Shown: one piece after another, positions 23,191-31,033 of the stretch | Numbering within the stretch: the stretch's first letter is position 1 | How the letters are laid out: each line of letters starts with the position of its first letter | Assembly (NCBI GenBank): GCA_001603505.1 | Contig: LUZC01000025.1 | Coordinates: 1-42,502 of the forward strand | Source of the DNA: Bacteroidales bacterium Bact_11 | GTDB lineage: Bacteria; Bacteroidota; Bacteroidia; Bacteroidales; UBA932 | Direction of reading: 5' to 3' | Length of the DNA: 42,502 bases | Notes under the pieces: generated by a model | Database searches by the model: none | Seen by the model: the letters and a program-made list of their open reading frames with translations, nothing else | Told to the model about the DNA's origin: nothing | Translations under genes and position numbers: made by a program

Positions 23191-25038
23191 CTAGCGCTTC
23201 TTGACTTTTACTTTGTGGAGCAGGTTGCCGTCGAACACGCGCTGCTCGAGCGGCTTGCGCTCCGGGGCGATCTCCCCGTTGAGGTATTTCTCCACCAGCA
23301 GCGAGGCGATGGGGGCGGCCCAGGTGGCGCCGAAACCGCCGTTCTCCACGTAGGCGACCACGGCAATCTTCGGATCGTCCTTGGGCGCGAAAGTGATGAA
23401 TACGGAGTGGTCGTCGCCATGGGGGTTCTGCGCCGTACCGGTCTTGCCGCAGGCAATTACGCCGGGCACCCGGGCGATATTGGCGGTAGCTCCGCCCCCG
23501 GTGTAGTTAATGGCCAGCTCCATGCCTTGGACGATGTCAGCGAAATGGGAAGTATCGACCATCGTGTAGTGGCGTTCCTTGAACCGGCCGTCGATGGGGC
23601 AGTCGGGCGTATCTTTCTGCAGGTGCGGGGTATAGAACCAGCCCCGGTTGGCAATGGTAGCGGCGAGGTTGGCAAGGTGGAGCGGGGTGCAGCCGATTTC
23701 GCCCTGTCCGATCGACAGGGAGATGATGGAGATCGATTTCCAGCGGCCTTTGCCGTGGATGCGGTCGTATCGCTCGACGGTGGGCATCGTGCCGGCCTTT
23801 TCGCCCGGAATGTCGGTGTCCAGTTTCCGTCCGAAGCCGAAACTTTCGGTATATTCCTTCCAGCGCTCGAATCCTTTTTGCACGGATTCGTATTTCGGAT
23901 TGTCGATAATGGACCGGAACACGTAGCAATAATACGCGTTGCACGACATCATGATCGACTGGTAGAGGTTGATCGGGCTGGGATGTCCGTGGCAGCCTAC
24001 CCTCAGGTTGCCCACCACGTAGCCGTGGTGGCATCCGTACAGGGTATTCGGCGTAAGCACGCCTTCCTGCAGGCCGATCAGGCCGTTGACCAACTTGAAC
24101 ACGGAGCCTGGCGGCTGCGGTGACATCACGGCGCGGTTGAACATCGGTTTGTAGGGGTCGGCGGCGATGTCCTTGTAGTGCTTGCTGATATCGGCCAGGA
24201 GGTCCACGTCGATACCGGGGCTCGAGACCATGGTGAGGATCTCGCCGGTGGAAGGTTCGATGGCCACCAGCGAACCGACCTTGTTCTTCATGAGCCGTTC
24301 TCCATAGGCCTGAAGGGGGCCGTCGATCGTGGTCACCACGTCGACGCCGGGGACGGCCGTCTTGTCGTACTCCCCGTCCTTATAGTGTTCCTGGATGCGG
24401 TTGTGTGCGTCGCGCAGGTAGATATTGTAGCCCTTTTCGCCACGCAGCAGCGTTTCATAGGCTTCCTCCATGCCGGTTTTTCCCACATAGTCGCCGCTTC
24501 GGTATTCAGGATGTTCGCGGATATAGCCGGGATCCACTTCAGAGATGTATCCGTAGAGGTTGCCGCCGCCCGGAAAGGGATAGGACCGCGTGGTGCGGGG
24601 GACGCCGGAAAATCCCGGGAACAGGTAACTCTTTTCAATGAACATGTTGTACTGCTCGCCGGTTACCTGACGCTTGAACACGAGGCTCTGGTACCCGATG
24701 CGGGTACGGAAGCGGCGGTATTCCCGGAACTTCTCGTGCACGAAAGCGGTATCGAGGTCGAAAATCCGACAGAAGGCCAGGGTGTCGAACGCCCGTACGT
24801 CATAGGGTGTGACCATGATGTCATAGGTGAGCTTGTTGTCCACGAGTACTTCGCCGTTGCGGTCGAGGATTCGTCCGCGGGCGGGGTACACGGTCTCGTA
24901 TTTAAGGGCGTTGTTCTCGGCCGTAATGCGGTATTCCTTGTCGAGGATCTGCACCTTGAACAGCCGGAAGGCAATCACCGCGAATACGATGACGATGGCG
25001 GCTACGACGATGTTCCGGCGGTTTTGGAAGGACGACAT
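23191..25038 (-). CDS. mrdA: Penicillin-binding protein 2
   Basis: 615 residues. One N-terminal membrane helix (about 10-28), dimerisation domain from YPARGRILDRNGEVLVDN, then transpeptidase domain with S312-x-x-K315 (GSVFK), S365-C-N367 and K532-T-G (GKTGTAQ). It cross-links lateral-wall peptidoglycan and activates RodA. In mreBCD-mrdA-rodA order, 3 bases after mreD. Complete, all three catalytic motifs intact. Confidence 0.95.
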   Translation of the reverse strand: MSSFQNRRNIVVAAIVIVFAVIAFRLFKVQILDKEYRITAENNALKYETVYPARGRILDRNGEVLVDNKLTYDIMVTPYDVRAFDTLAFCRIFDLDTAFVHEKFREYRRFRTRIGYQSLVFKRQVTGEQYNMFIEKSYLFPGFSGVPRTTRSYPFPGGGNLYGYISEVDPGYIREHPEYRSGDYVGKTGMEEAYETLLRGEKGYNIYLRDAHNRIQEHYKDGEYDKTAVPGVDVVTTIDGPLQAYGERLMKNKVGSLVAIEPSTGEILTMVSSPGIDVDLLADISKHYKDIAADPYKPMFNRAVMSPQPPGSVFKLVNGLIGLQEGVLTPNTLYGCHHGYVVGNLRVGCHGHPSPINLYQSIMMSCNAYYCYVFRSIIDNPKYESVQKGFERWKEYTESFGFGRKLDTDIPGEKAGTMPTVERYDRIHGKGRWKSISIISLSIGQGEIGCTPLHLANLAATIANRGWFYTPHLQKDTPDCPIDGRFKERHYTMVDTSHFADIVQGMELAINYTGGGATANIARVPGVIACGKTGTAQNPHGDDHSVFITFAPKDDPKIAVVAYVENGGFGATWAAPIASLLVEKYLNGEIAPERKPLEQRVFDGNLLHKVKVKKR

Positions 25039-25041
25039 GGC

Positions 25042-25548
25042 TCAGCTCTGATTGCGGACCGGCAGTGCCAGCAGCAGGGAAAGAGCGGTGCTGGCGGCGG
25101 TACTGACAATGAATTTGGCCAGGATGAATCCTGCAGGGCGGAAACTCACGCAGTCGAGCAGGATGTATGCGGCCATATAGGTGGCAGTAAGGGCTGCCAG
25201 GAACTTAAGGTATTTGACCGTGCCTACATCACTGATCCGAAGCACTTCCGTGCGGTCCTGCCGGTCTCCGTTGACCAGCGACCGGTAGAAGAAACGCCGG
25301 GGCGCGGCAGCCATCACCGCGGCGAAAGCATTCAATCCCGGAACGCCGTCGGAAAGGATGTCAAGCAGGATACCCAGTCCGAAGGCGATCAGCATCACGG
25401 AGTGCGGGCTGCGCTGGAGCGGGATGTTGAGGATCAGGAAGGGGATGAGGCAAAGATACAGCCATGGCCCCATATGCACATAGTCGGACAGGACCAGCTG
25501 CAGGAGGAATACCAGAAACAGGTAGAGGATGTTACCGTACTTTTTCAT
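25042..25548 (-). CDS. mreD: Rod shape-determining protein MreD
   Basis: 168 residues from the ATG at 25548 (MKKYGNILYLFLVFLLQLVL). Five to six hydrophobic segments, including LYLCLIPFLILNIPL and the family-typical GLGILLDILSDGVPGLNA. Function in the elongasome is to sit with MreC in the membrane. It overlaps the end of mreC by 17 bases. Identity rests on position and topology since MreD is weakly conserved. Confidence 0.88.
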   Translation of the reverse strand: MKKYGNILYLFLVFLLQLVLSDYVHMGPWLYLCLIPFLILNIPLQRSPHSVMLIAFGLGILLDILSDGVPGLNAFAAVMAAAPRRFFYRSLVNGDRQDRTEVLRISDVGTVKYLKFLAALTATYMAAYILLDCVSFRPAGFILAKFIVSTAASTALSLLLALPVRNQS

Positions 25549-26347
25549 AGAGTTCCTCCAGTTCCTCGCGGCGGTTATTCTTGACGATATAGACGTGACG
25601 GAGCGAACGGAAGTCTTCAAAGAGACGTACCGTCAGTTCCTGGGAAGATCCCTGGCTGACCATAGCCGAGGCTACGGTTCCGACAGGAATGTCGGGGGGA
25701 TAGAGCGTCGAATAGCCGCTCGAGTAGACCGTATCGCCCGGCGCGCTCTGGATGTGGACGGGGATTTCACGCAGCACAGTCATGCCGGGATCCGTGCCGG
25801 GCCAGGTCATCGGGCCGAAGGCGCCGCTGCCGGCGAGTTTGACGCTCACCGTCTGGTCGGTGCTGAGCACGGAAAAGACATACGAATAATGCCGGCTGAC
25901 GCCGCCGACGACGCCGATCACCCCCTGCGAGGTAACCACGCCCATCCCTTCTTCCACGCCTTCTTTCCAACCTTGATCGAGGATCAGGTAGTTGTGTTGC
26001 CTGTTGACGGAATTGCGCACCACCAGGGCTCCGATGTATGTGAATTCGGGCTCGATGATCCGGTCGAGGCTGTCGAGTTCCTTTCGGGCTGTTTCGTAGC
26101 GGGCGAGCTGTTGCCTGAGCTGCAGGTTTTCCGCGGCCAGCCGTTCGTTTTCCGGCCGCAGGCTGAAAAAGCTGCCGATGCGGCTGGTGCGTGCCCAGAC
26201 CACCGACTCGATGCTGCGGACAGTGCCCAGTACCTTGTACCGTTGAACAACCCCCCGGTTCACCACCAGAACGATGGAGAACGCTTCCAGCAGGATGAAA
26301 AGGATGACGGCGGAGGTGGTGGACAACAGCCCGTAGCGGCTTCTCAT
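25532..26347 (-). CDS. mreC: Rod shape-determining protein MreC
   Basis: 271 residues. N-terminal membrane helix about 10-30, coiled coil about 65-100 (ENERLAAENLQLRQQLARYE), then a double beta-barrel with GVVTSQGVIGVVGGVSRHYS near 137-156 and APGDTVYSSGYSTLYPPDIP near 205-225. It organises PBP2 and links to MreB in the periplasm. Its ATG overlaps the mreB stop (ATGA). Confidence 0.94.
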   Translation of the reverse strand: MRSRYGLLSTTSAVILFILLEAFSIVLVVNRGVVQRYKVLGTVRSIESVVWARTSRIGSFFSLRPENERLAAENLQLRQQLARYETARKELDSLDRIIEPEFTYIGALVVRNSVNRQHNYLILDQGWKEGVEEGMGVVTSQGVIGVVGGVSRHYSYVFSVLSTDQTVSVKLAGSGAFGPMTWPGTDPGMTVLREIPVHIQSAPGDTVYSSGYSTLYPPDIPVGTVASAMVSQGSSQELTVRLFEDFRSLRHVYIVKNNRREELEELYEKVR

Positions 26348-27363
26348 CGCATAAGGAAAGGATAACTCGGGTTCTTCAGTGCGATGCGGGTTCCCCGGGC
26401 CACGGCGCGGAGCGGATCTTCGGCCACGTGGAACGGGATGTTGATCTTCTTGGAAAGGCGTACGTCAAGTCCGCGCAGCAGCGCGCCGCCGCCAGTCAGG
26501 AAGATACCTTTGCGGACGATGTCGCTGTAGAGTTCCGGCGGGGTCTTCTCGAGGACCGTGAGGATGCTCGACTCGATCTTGACCAGCGATTTGTCGAGGC
26601 AGTGGGCGATTTCCTGGTAGGTAACCGGCGCTTCGACCGGGTGGACCGTCATAAGGTTCGGGCCTTTGACCACGAAGGGTTCGAGCGGTTCATCCAGTTC
26701 AGAGATGGCTGCGCCGATGCGGATCTTGATCTGCTCGGCGGTCGGTTCGCCGATGCGGATGTTGTATTGCTGGCGCATGTATTGCTGGATCTCGTTGGTG
26801 AACACGTCACCGGCGGTTTTGATGCTCTCGTCGGCCACGATGCCGCCGAGGGAAATCACGGCGATTTCGGTGGTGCCGCCGCCGATGTCCACGATCATGT
26901 TGCCCATCGGGGCGGTGACATCGAGCCCGATACCGAGGGCGGCCGCCATCGGCTCGAAGATCATCTGCACGTCACGGCCGCCGGAATGTTCGGCGGCGTC
27001 GCGGACGGCGCGTTTCTCCACTTCGGTGGAACCGGAAGGAATGCAGACCACCATCCGGAGGCTCGGGGAGAGGATCGAACGCTTGTTGTTGTTGATCATC
27101 TTGATGAACTCGCGGATCATCTGCTCGGAGGCGTCGAAGTCGGCGATCACACCGTCTTTCAAAGGACGGATGGTCTTGATGTTCTGGTTCTCCTTTCCCT
27201 GCATGGCTTTGGCCTTGGAGCCGACGGCCGCGCATTTTCCCGTAAGCTTGTCGATGGCTACGATGGAGGGTTCGTCGATGACCTTCTTGTCGTTCATGAA
27301 GATGACGGTGTTGGCCGTTCCCAGGTCAATGGCGAGCTCTTGCTGCAAAAATGAAAATGCCAT
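26344..27363 (-). CDS. mreB: Actin-like rod shape protein MreB
   Basis: 339 residues, normal. IDLGTANTVIFMND (phosphate 1, about 13-26), DIGGGTTEIAVISLGGIV (phosphate 2, about 165-182), LTGGGALLRGLD near 290 (adenosine). It polymerises under the membrane and positions the elongasome. First gene of the wall-elongation operon. It starts 101 bases from ispD, divergently. Confidence 0.97.
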   Translation of the reverse strand: MAFSFLQQELAIDLGTANTVIFMNDKKVIDEPSIVAIDKLTGKCAAVGSKAKAMQGKENQNIKTIRPLKDGVIADFDASEQMIREFIKMINNNKRSILSPSLRMVVCIPSGSTEVEKRAVRDAAEHSGGRDVQMIFEPMAAALGIGLDVTAPMGNMIVDIGGGTTEIAVISLGGIVADESIKTAGDVFTNEIQQYMRQQYNIRIGEPTAEQIKIRIGAAISELDEPLEPFVVKGPNLMTVHPVEAPVTYQEIAHCLDKSLVKIESSILTVLEKTPPELYSDIVRKGIFLTGGGALLRGLDVRLSKKINIPFHVAEDPLRAVARGTRIALKNPSYPFLMR

Positions 27364-27399
27364 ATGAAGTGTCTTTTTTTACAATTAGGATATACAAGA

Positions 27400-27407
27400 C
27401 AAAAGTA
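27400..27407 (-). promoter_or_regulatory. -7 box of mreB operon
   Basis: Minus-strand TACTTTTG, 36 bases before the mreB ATG. No TTTG at -33; a palindrome occupies that place. Confidence 0.6.
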
Positions 27408-27408
27408 G

Positions 27409-27428
27409 CAATAATCTCGTGATTATTG
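27409..27428. promoter_or_regulatory. 20-bp palindrome between mreB and ispD promoters
   Basis: CAATAATC (27409-27416), TCGT, GATTATTG (27421-27428): perfect 8-bp arms. It is centred at 27418.5, equidistant from the mreB box (ends 27407) and the ispD box (starts 27431), and takes the place of both -33 elements. Candidate operator for a dimeric regulator controlling both units. Confidence 0.55.
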
Positions 27429-27430
27429 AT

Positions 27431-27438
27431 TATTTTTG
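27431..27438 (+). promoter_or_regulatory. -7 box of ispD
   Basis: TATTTTTG, 26 bases before the ATG at 27465. GATTATT is repeated in tandem just before and into it (27421-27434). Confidence 0.55.
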
Positions 27439-27464
27439 TCTATCATTTTTTCGCATTTTTTTCG

Positions 27465-28148
27465 ATGAAGCGATATGCGGTAATCGTAGCTGGGGGACAA
27501 GGTGTCCGAATGGGTGCCGACCGGCCCAAGCAGTTTTTGGAAATCGGGGGGAAACCGATTCTTCGGCATACCATCGAACGGTTCCTGGCCTTCGATCCGG
27601 GCATCGAAATCATCGTGGTCCTGCCGGCTTCCCGGAAAGACTGGTGGCGGGAGTATTGTCGCCAAAGCGGATTTCTGGAGCGTTATTCGATGGTATCGGG
27701 TGGGTTCACCCGGTTTCATTCGGTGCAGAATGCGCTCGAACTGGTGGGCGACCAGGGGTGCGTCGCCGTTCACGACGGTGTTCGTCCGCTGCTGAGCCGT
27801 CCGTTGCTGGAGAGGACCTTCTCCGCAGTCCGCACATATGGTGCGGTCATACCAGCCGTACCGGTTGTGGAGTCGGTGCGTCGTGTGGGAGAAGAAGGCT
27901 CGGAGATCGTGCGGCGCGACGGTTTGGTGCTTGTGCAGACACCGCAGGTGTTCCGTACGGAAGTGTTGAAGGCTGCCTACCGGCAGCCGTTCTCACCGGC
28001 CTTTACCGACGACGCGTCTGTCGTCGAGGCCGCCGGCGGAACAATCCACATGGTTCCGGGCGACCGCTTCAACATCAAGATCACGACCCCGGAAGACCTG
28101 TCGCTGGCAGAAGACCTGCTCAGGCTTTCTTCTTTTTCGGAGCGGTAA
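27465..28148 (+). CDS. ispD: 2-C-methyl-D-erythritol 4-phosphate cytidylyltransferase
   Basis: 227 residues from the ATG at 27465 (MKRYAVIVAGGQGVRMG). Nucleotidyltransferase motifs: AGGQGVRMG near 9-17, RPKQFLEIGGKPIL near 20-33, VHDGVRPL near 105, QTPQVFR near 157 and TDDASVVEAAG near 180. It makes CDP-ME in the MEP route to isoprenoids, thus undecaprenol and quinones. A 13-codon upstream extension lies in the promoter and was rejected. Its last 29 bases overlap the end of the lrp-like gene on the other strand. Confidence 0.94.
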   Translation: MKRYAVIVAGGQGVRMGADRPKQFLEIGGKPILRHTIERFLAFDPGIEIIVVLPASRKDWWREYCRQSGFLERYSMVSGGFTRFHSVQNALELVGDQGCVAVHDGVRPLLSRPLLERTFSAVRTYGAVIPAVPVVESVRRVGEEGSEIVRRDGLVLVQTPQVFRTEVLKAAYRQPFSPAFTDDASVVEAAGGTIHMVPGDRFNIKITTPEDLSLAEDLLRLSSFSER

Positions 28149-28626
28149 GATAGTCGTACTCCTTGACCCAGACCTGGCGTTCGATGGCCTGGTCGAGCGA
28201 CACGAGGGTTTCGGTCTTACCGATGCCCGGAATATTCTGAATCGTGTCGATGATGATCTTCATCAGGTGGTCCTGGTTGAAGCAATAGATCTTCACGAGC
28301 AGGGAATACGGTCCGGTGACGAAATGGCATTCCACCACCTCGGGAATCTTGCGCAGGGCTTCCACTACCTTGGGATAGGCATTGGCTTCCGCCAGGGAGA
28401 CGCAGATAAACACGCATACGTTGAGGCCCAGGGCCTCCGGCTTGACGAGCAGGCGCGATCCGGTGATGACGCCGGCATTTTCCATTTTGCGGACTCTCTG
28501 GTGGATGGCGGCTCCGGATACACCGCATTCGCGGGCGATTTCCAGGAACGGCATCCTGGCGTTTTTCACGAGAAATGCCAGGATCTTCTGGTCGATATCA
28601 TCGACCTGGTAATTGATTTTAGACAT
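28120..28626 (-). CDS. Lrp/AsnC family transcriptional regulator
   Basis: 168 residues. Winged helix at about 8-55 (DDIDQKILAFLVKNARMPFL; GVSGAAIHQRVRKMENAGVI), then a RAM ligand domain at about 70-145 (VCVFICVSLAEANAYPKVVE; VVECHFVTGPYSLLVKIYC). Such proteins form octamers and sense amino acids. A basic tail (PKKKKA) is at the end. It lies 2 bases downstream of topA and is probably read from the topA promoter. Targets unknown; gcvP is a possible one, as Lrp controls gcv in E. coli, but no site is visible. Confidence 0.92.
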   Translation of the reverse strand: MSKINYQVDDIDQKILAFLVKNARMPFLEIARECGVSGAAIHQRVRKMENAGVITGSRLLVKPEALGLNVCVFICVSLAEANAYPKVVEALRKIPEVVECHFVTGPYSLLVKIYCFNQDHLMKIIIDTIQNIPGIGKTETLVSLDQAIERQVWVKEYDYLTAPKKKKA

Positions 28627-28628
28627 AA

Positions 28629-30920
28629 CTATTTTTTCTTCTCGGCTTTAGCGATGATGGCCTGGCAGTCCTCTTCCGTAAGCGTTTGCGGATCCTGCTT
28701 CCGGGGTATCTTGTAATTGTCTTTTCCTTTCTTGATGTAGGGGCCGAACCGCCCGTTGAGAATCTGGATGCCCGAGGCGGGGAAGTCGGCGATGACTTTC
28801 TTGGCTTCTTTTCCCTTGCTTTCCTCGATGAGGGCGATGGCCTGCTCTTCCGTGACGGTATAGGGGTCCATTCCCTTGGCGAGCGATACATAGTGGCCGT
28901 CGTATTTCACATAAGGGCCGAAGCGGCCGATGGCCGTGATGATCTCGTAGTCGCCGTAGTGGCCGACCACGCGGGGAAGCGACAGCAACTGAAGGGCGTC
29001 TTCCAATGTGACCGACTCGATAAGCTGGCCTTTCTTGAGGCTCACGAACTGCTTGTCGGGATCGTCGCTGGCACCGCGCTGCACGAGCGGGCCGAAGCGG
29101 CCTATGCGGGCGATAATGGGCTTTCCGGTTTTCGGATCGGTGCCGATCAACCGCTCGGAGTTGGTGTGCTCCCGGTCTTCAAGGCTGTCTTCCACTTCTT
29201 TATGGAAGGAGCCATAGAAGTCGCTGATCACCTTGTCCCATTTCAACTGACCTTTGGCCACTTTATCGAAAGACTCTTCCACGTGGGCGGTAAAACCGTA
29301 GTTGAGGATGTCTTCGAAGTTGGCAGCCAGGAAATCGGTTACCACCATGCCGATGTTCTCAGGCAGCAGTTTTTTCTTTTCCGCCCCAAAGATTTCAGTC
29401 CTGGTGACGTTGGATATGGCGCCGTCTTTCAAGGTGAGCTCGGTGACCGGTCGGGCTATGCCGGGCTTGTCGCCCTTGATTATATAACCGCGGGAGGTAA
29501 TGGTACTCACGGTGGAGGCATAGGTGGAAGGACGGCCGATGCCGAGTTCTTCCAGTTTCTTCACCAGCGTCTGTTCGCTATAACGCGGAGGATGCTGGGT
29601 AAACCGCTGGCTGGCGGTGACCTGGTCGCAATGGAGCGACTGACCCTGTTCGAGGCGTGGCAGCACGGTTTTCACCTCGTCGTCTTCGTCGTCACGGCCT
29701 TCGATGTATACTTTCAGGAATCCGTCGAAAAGAATCTGTTCACCGGTAACCAGGAATTTCTCGGCAATCCGGGAGCCGTGGATGGTGACGTCGGTCTTTT
29801 CGATCACGGCATCGGCCATCTGGCAGGCGATGGTGCGCTTCCAGATGAGGTTGTAGAGCCGTTTCTCGGTGGAAGTACCTTCAATCTCCAGATTGGATAT
29901 GTAGGTGGGGCGGATGGCTTCATGCGCTTCCTGCGCACCCTTGACGCGGGTGCGGTAGTTGCGGACTTTGGAGTAATTCGCGCCGTAAAGTTGCGTGACC
30001 GTTTCGCGGGCGGTGTTGATGGCCAGCGAAGAGAGGTTCATGGAGTCGGTACGCATGTAGGTAATCAAGCCGGCCTCGTAGAGGCGCTGGGCGATCGACA
30101 TGGTCTGGCTTACGGAGAAGCCGAGCTTGCGGGCGGCTTCCTGCTGGAGGGTGGACGTGGTAAACGGGGCGGCCGGGGAACGGCGCAGCTCCTTCGTTTC
30201 AATGGTTTCCACTTCGAAAACCTCGTCCTTGCAACGCTCGAGGAAGGAACGGGCCTCGGCTTCGGTGTCGAATTTCCGGTCGAGGGTGGCGCGCACGGGC
30301 CTCTTCGAGCCTTCCGGAAGGAAAATGCCCTCCACGCGGAAATACGGCGTCGAGGTAAACGCTTCGATCTCGCGTTCGCGGTCGACAATGAGCTTCAGGG
30401 CCACCGATTGGACACGTCCGGCCGAAAGCTTCGGCTGGATTTTTTTCCAAAGGATGGGAGAGAGCTCGAATCCTACGAGCCGGTCGAGCACACGGCGGGC
30501 CTGCTGGGCCTTCACCATGTCCATGTCGATGGCCCGCGGGTTCTCGATGGCCTCGAGGATGGCGGGTTTGGTGATTTCGTGGAAGACGATGCGGCGGGTC
30601 TTTTCGGGTGTCAGGCCAAGGGTTTCGGCCAGGTGCCAGGCAATGGCTTCGCCTTCGCGGTCTTCATCGGATGCGAGCCAAACGGTCTCGGCCTTTCCGG
30701 CGGCGGCGGCAAGTTCGGCCACGGTCTTCTTCTTGTCGGCCGGAATTTCATAGCAGGGTTCGAAACCATTCTCCAAATCGATTCCCAATCCCTTCTTTTT
30801 CAGGTCTCTGATATGTCCGAAACTCGATTTTACGGTATAGCCTTCACCTAAGAATCCCTTGATTTTGTCGGCCTTGGTCGGCGACTCAACAATGACTAAA
30901 TTCTCACCCATCGCGCTCAT
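28629..30920 (-). CDS. topA: DNA topoisomerase I
   Basis: 763 residues from MSAMGENL (ATG 30920; MGENL at 30911 is equally possible). Toprim: VIVESPTKADKIKGFLG and ASDEDREGEAIAWHLAE (acidic triad). Active tyrosine in GLITYMRTDS at about residue 288. The C-terminus carries several topoisomerase I C-terminal repeats (IGRFGPLVQRG, IGRFGPYVKYD, NGRFGPYIKKG) instead of Cys4 zinc ribbons. It relaxes negative supercoils. The open frame upstream of 30920 runs across its own promoter. Confidence 0.95.
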   Translation of the reverse strand: MSAMGENLVIVESPTKADKIKGFLGEGYTVKSSFGHIRDLKKKGLGIDLENGFEPCYEIPADKKKTVAELAAAAGKAETVWLASDEDREGEAIAWHLAETLGLTPEKTRRIVFHEITKPAILEAIENPRAIDMDMVKAQQARRVLDRLVGFELSPILWKKIQPKLSAGRVQSVALKLIVDREREIEAFTSTPYFRVEGIFLPEGSKRPVRATLDRKFDTEAEARSFLERCKDEVFEVETIETKELRRSPAAPFTTSTLQQEAARKLGFSVSQTMSIAQRLYEAGLITYMRTDSMNLSSLAINTARETVTQLYGANYSKVRNYRTRVKGAQEAHEAIRPTYISNLEIEGTSTEKRLYNLIWKRTIACQMADAVIEKTDVTIHGSRIAEKFLVTGEQILFDGFLKVYIEGRDDEDDEVKTVLPRLEQGQSLHCDQVTASQRFTQHPPRYSEQTLVKKLEELGIGRPSTYASTVSTITSRGYIIKGDKPGIARPVTELTLKDGAISNVTRTEIFGAEKKKLLPENIGMVVTDFLAANFEDILNYGFTAHVEESFDKVAKGQLKWDKVISDFYGSFHKEVEDSLEDREHTNSERLIGTDPKTGKPIIARIGRFGPLVQRGASDDPDKQFVSLKKGQLIESVTLEDALQLLSLPRVVGHYGDYEIITAIGRFGPYVKYDGHYVSLAKGMDPYTVTEEQAIALIEESKGKEAKKVIADFPASGIQILNGRFGPYIKKGKDNYKIPRKQDPQTLTEEDCQAIIAKAEKKK

Positions 30921-30937
30921 TTTTGTTTTTGGAAGTG

Positions 30938-30970
30938 CAAAGTAACGGATAATCACGGCAACTTTCCAAA
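30938..30970 (-). promoter_or_regulatory. Promoter of topA
   Basis: Minus-strand TTTG (30970-30967), 21 bases, TTACTTTG (30945-30938), one mismatch to TAnnTTTG. Its end is 17 bases from the ATG at 30920. Confidence 0.5.
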
Positions 30971-30980
30971 TCTTTTTTCC

Positions 30981-30988
30981 TATTTTTG
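30981..30988 (+). promoter_or_regulatory. -7 box of the PBP1A-ddl-prmC operon
   Basis: TATTTTTG, 45 bases before the ATG at 31034; no TTTG at -33. Divergent from topA. Confidence 0.5.
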
Positions 30989-31014
30989 CAAGATGGATAG
31001 TCCGCACCCGAATC

Positions 31015-31029
31015 TTTAACGAAGTTAAA
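31015..31029 (+). promoter_or_regulatory. Small palindrome before the PBP1A start
   Basis: TTTAAC, GAA, GTTAAA: a perfect 6-bp hairpin in the leader, ending 4 bases before the ATG. It could hide or mark the translation start, or be an operator half. Confidence 0.3.
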
Positions 31030-31033
31030 AAAG

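Noticed and set aside
23455-23475. GC palindrome in mrdA as another repeat copy
   Set aside because: It codes for the normal VPGVIACGKTG region of PBP2 and does not match the CTTGA-loop repeat.
25780-25815. GTCATGCCGGG motif in mreC as another repeat copy
   Set aside because: The arms do not pair properly and the MreC segment has the expected length.
28686-30851. 721-residue open frame antisense to topA
   Set aside because: Long antisense frames also lie over gcvP (19014-20972), the acyl ligase (14320-16026), malQ (39586-41721), mrdA/mreD (24178-25584) and PBP1A (31025-32470). The real strand in each case has full family motifs; the antisense products have no motif and follow from GC-rich codon bias.
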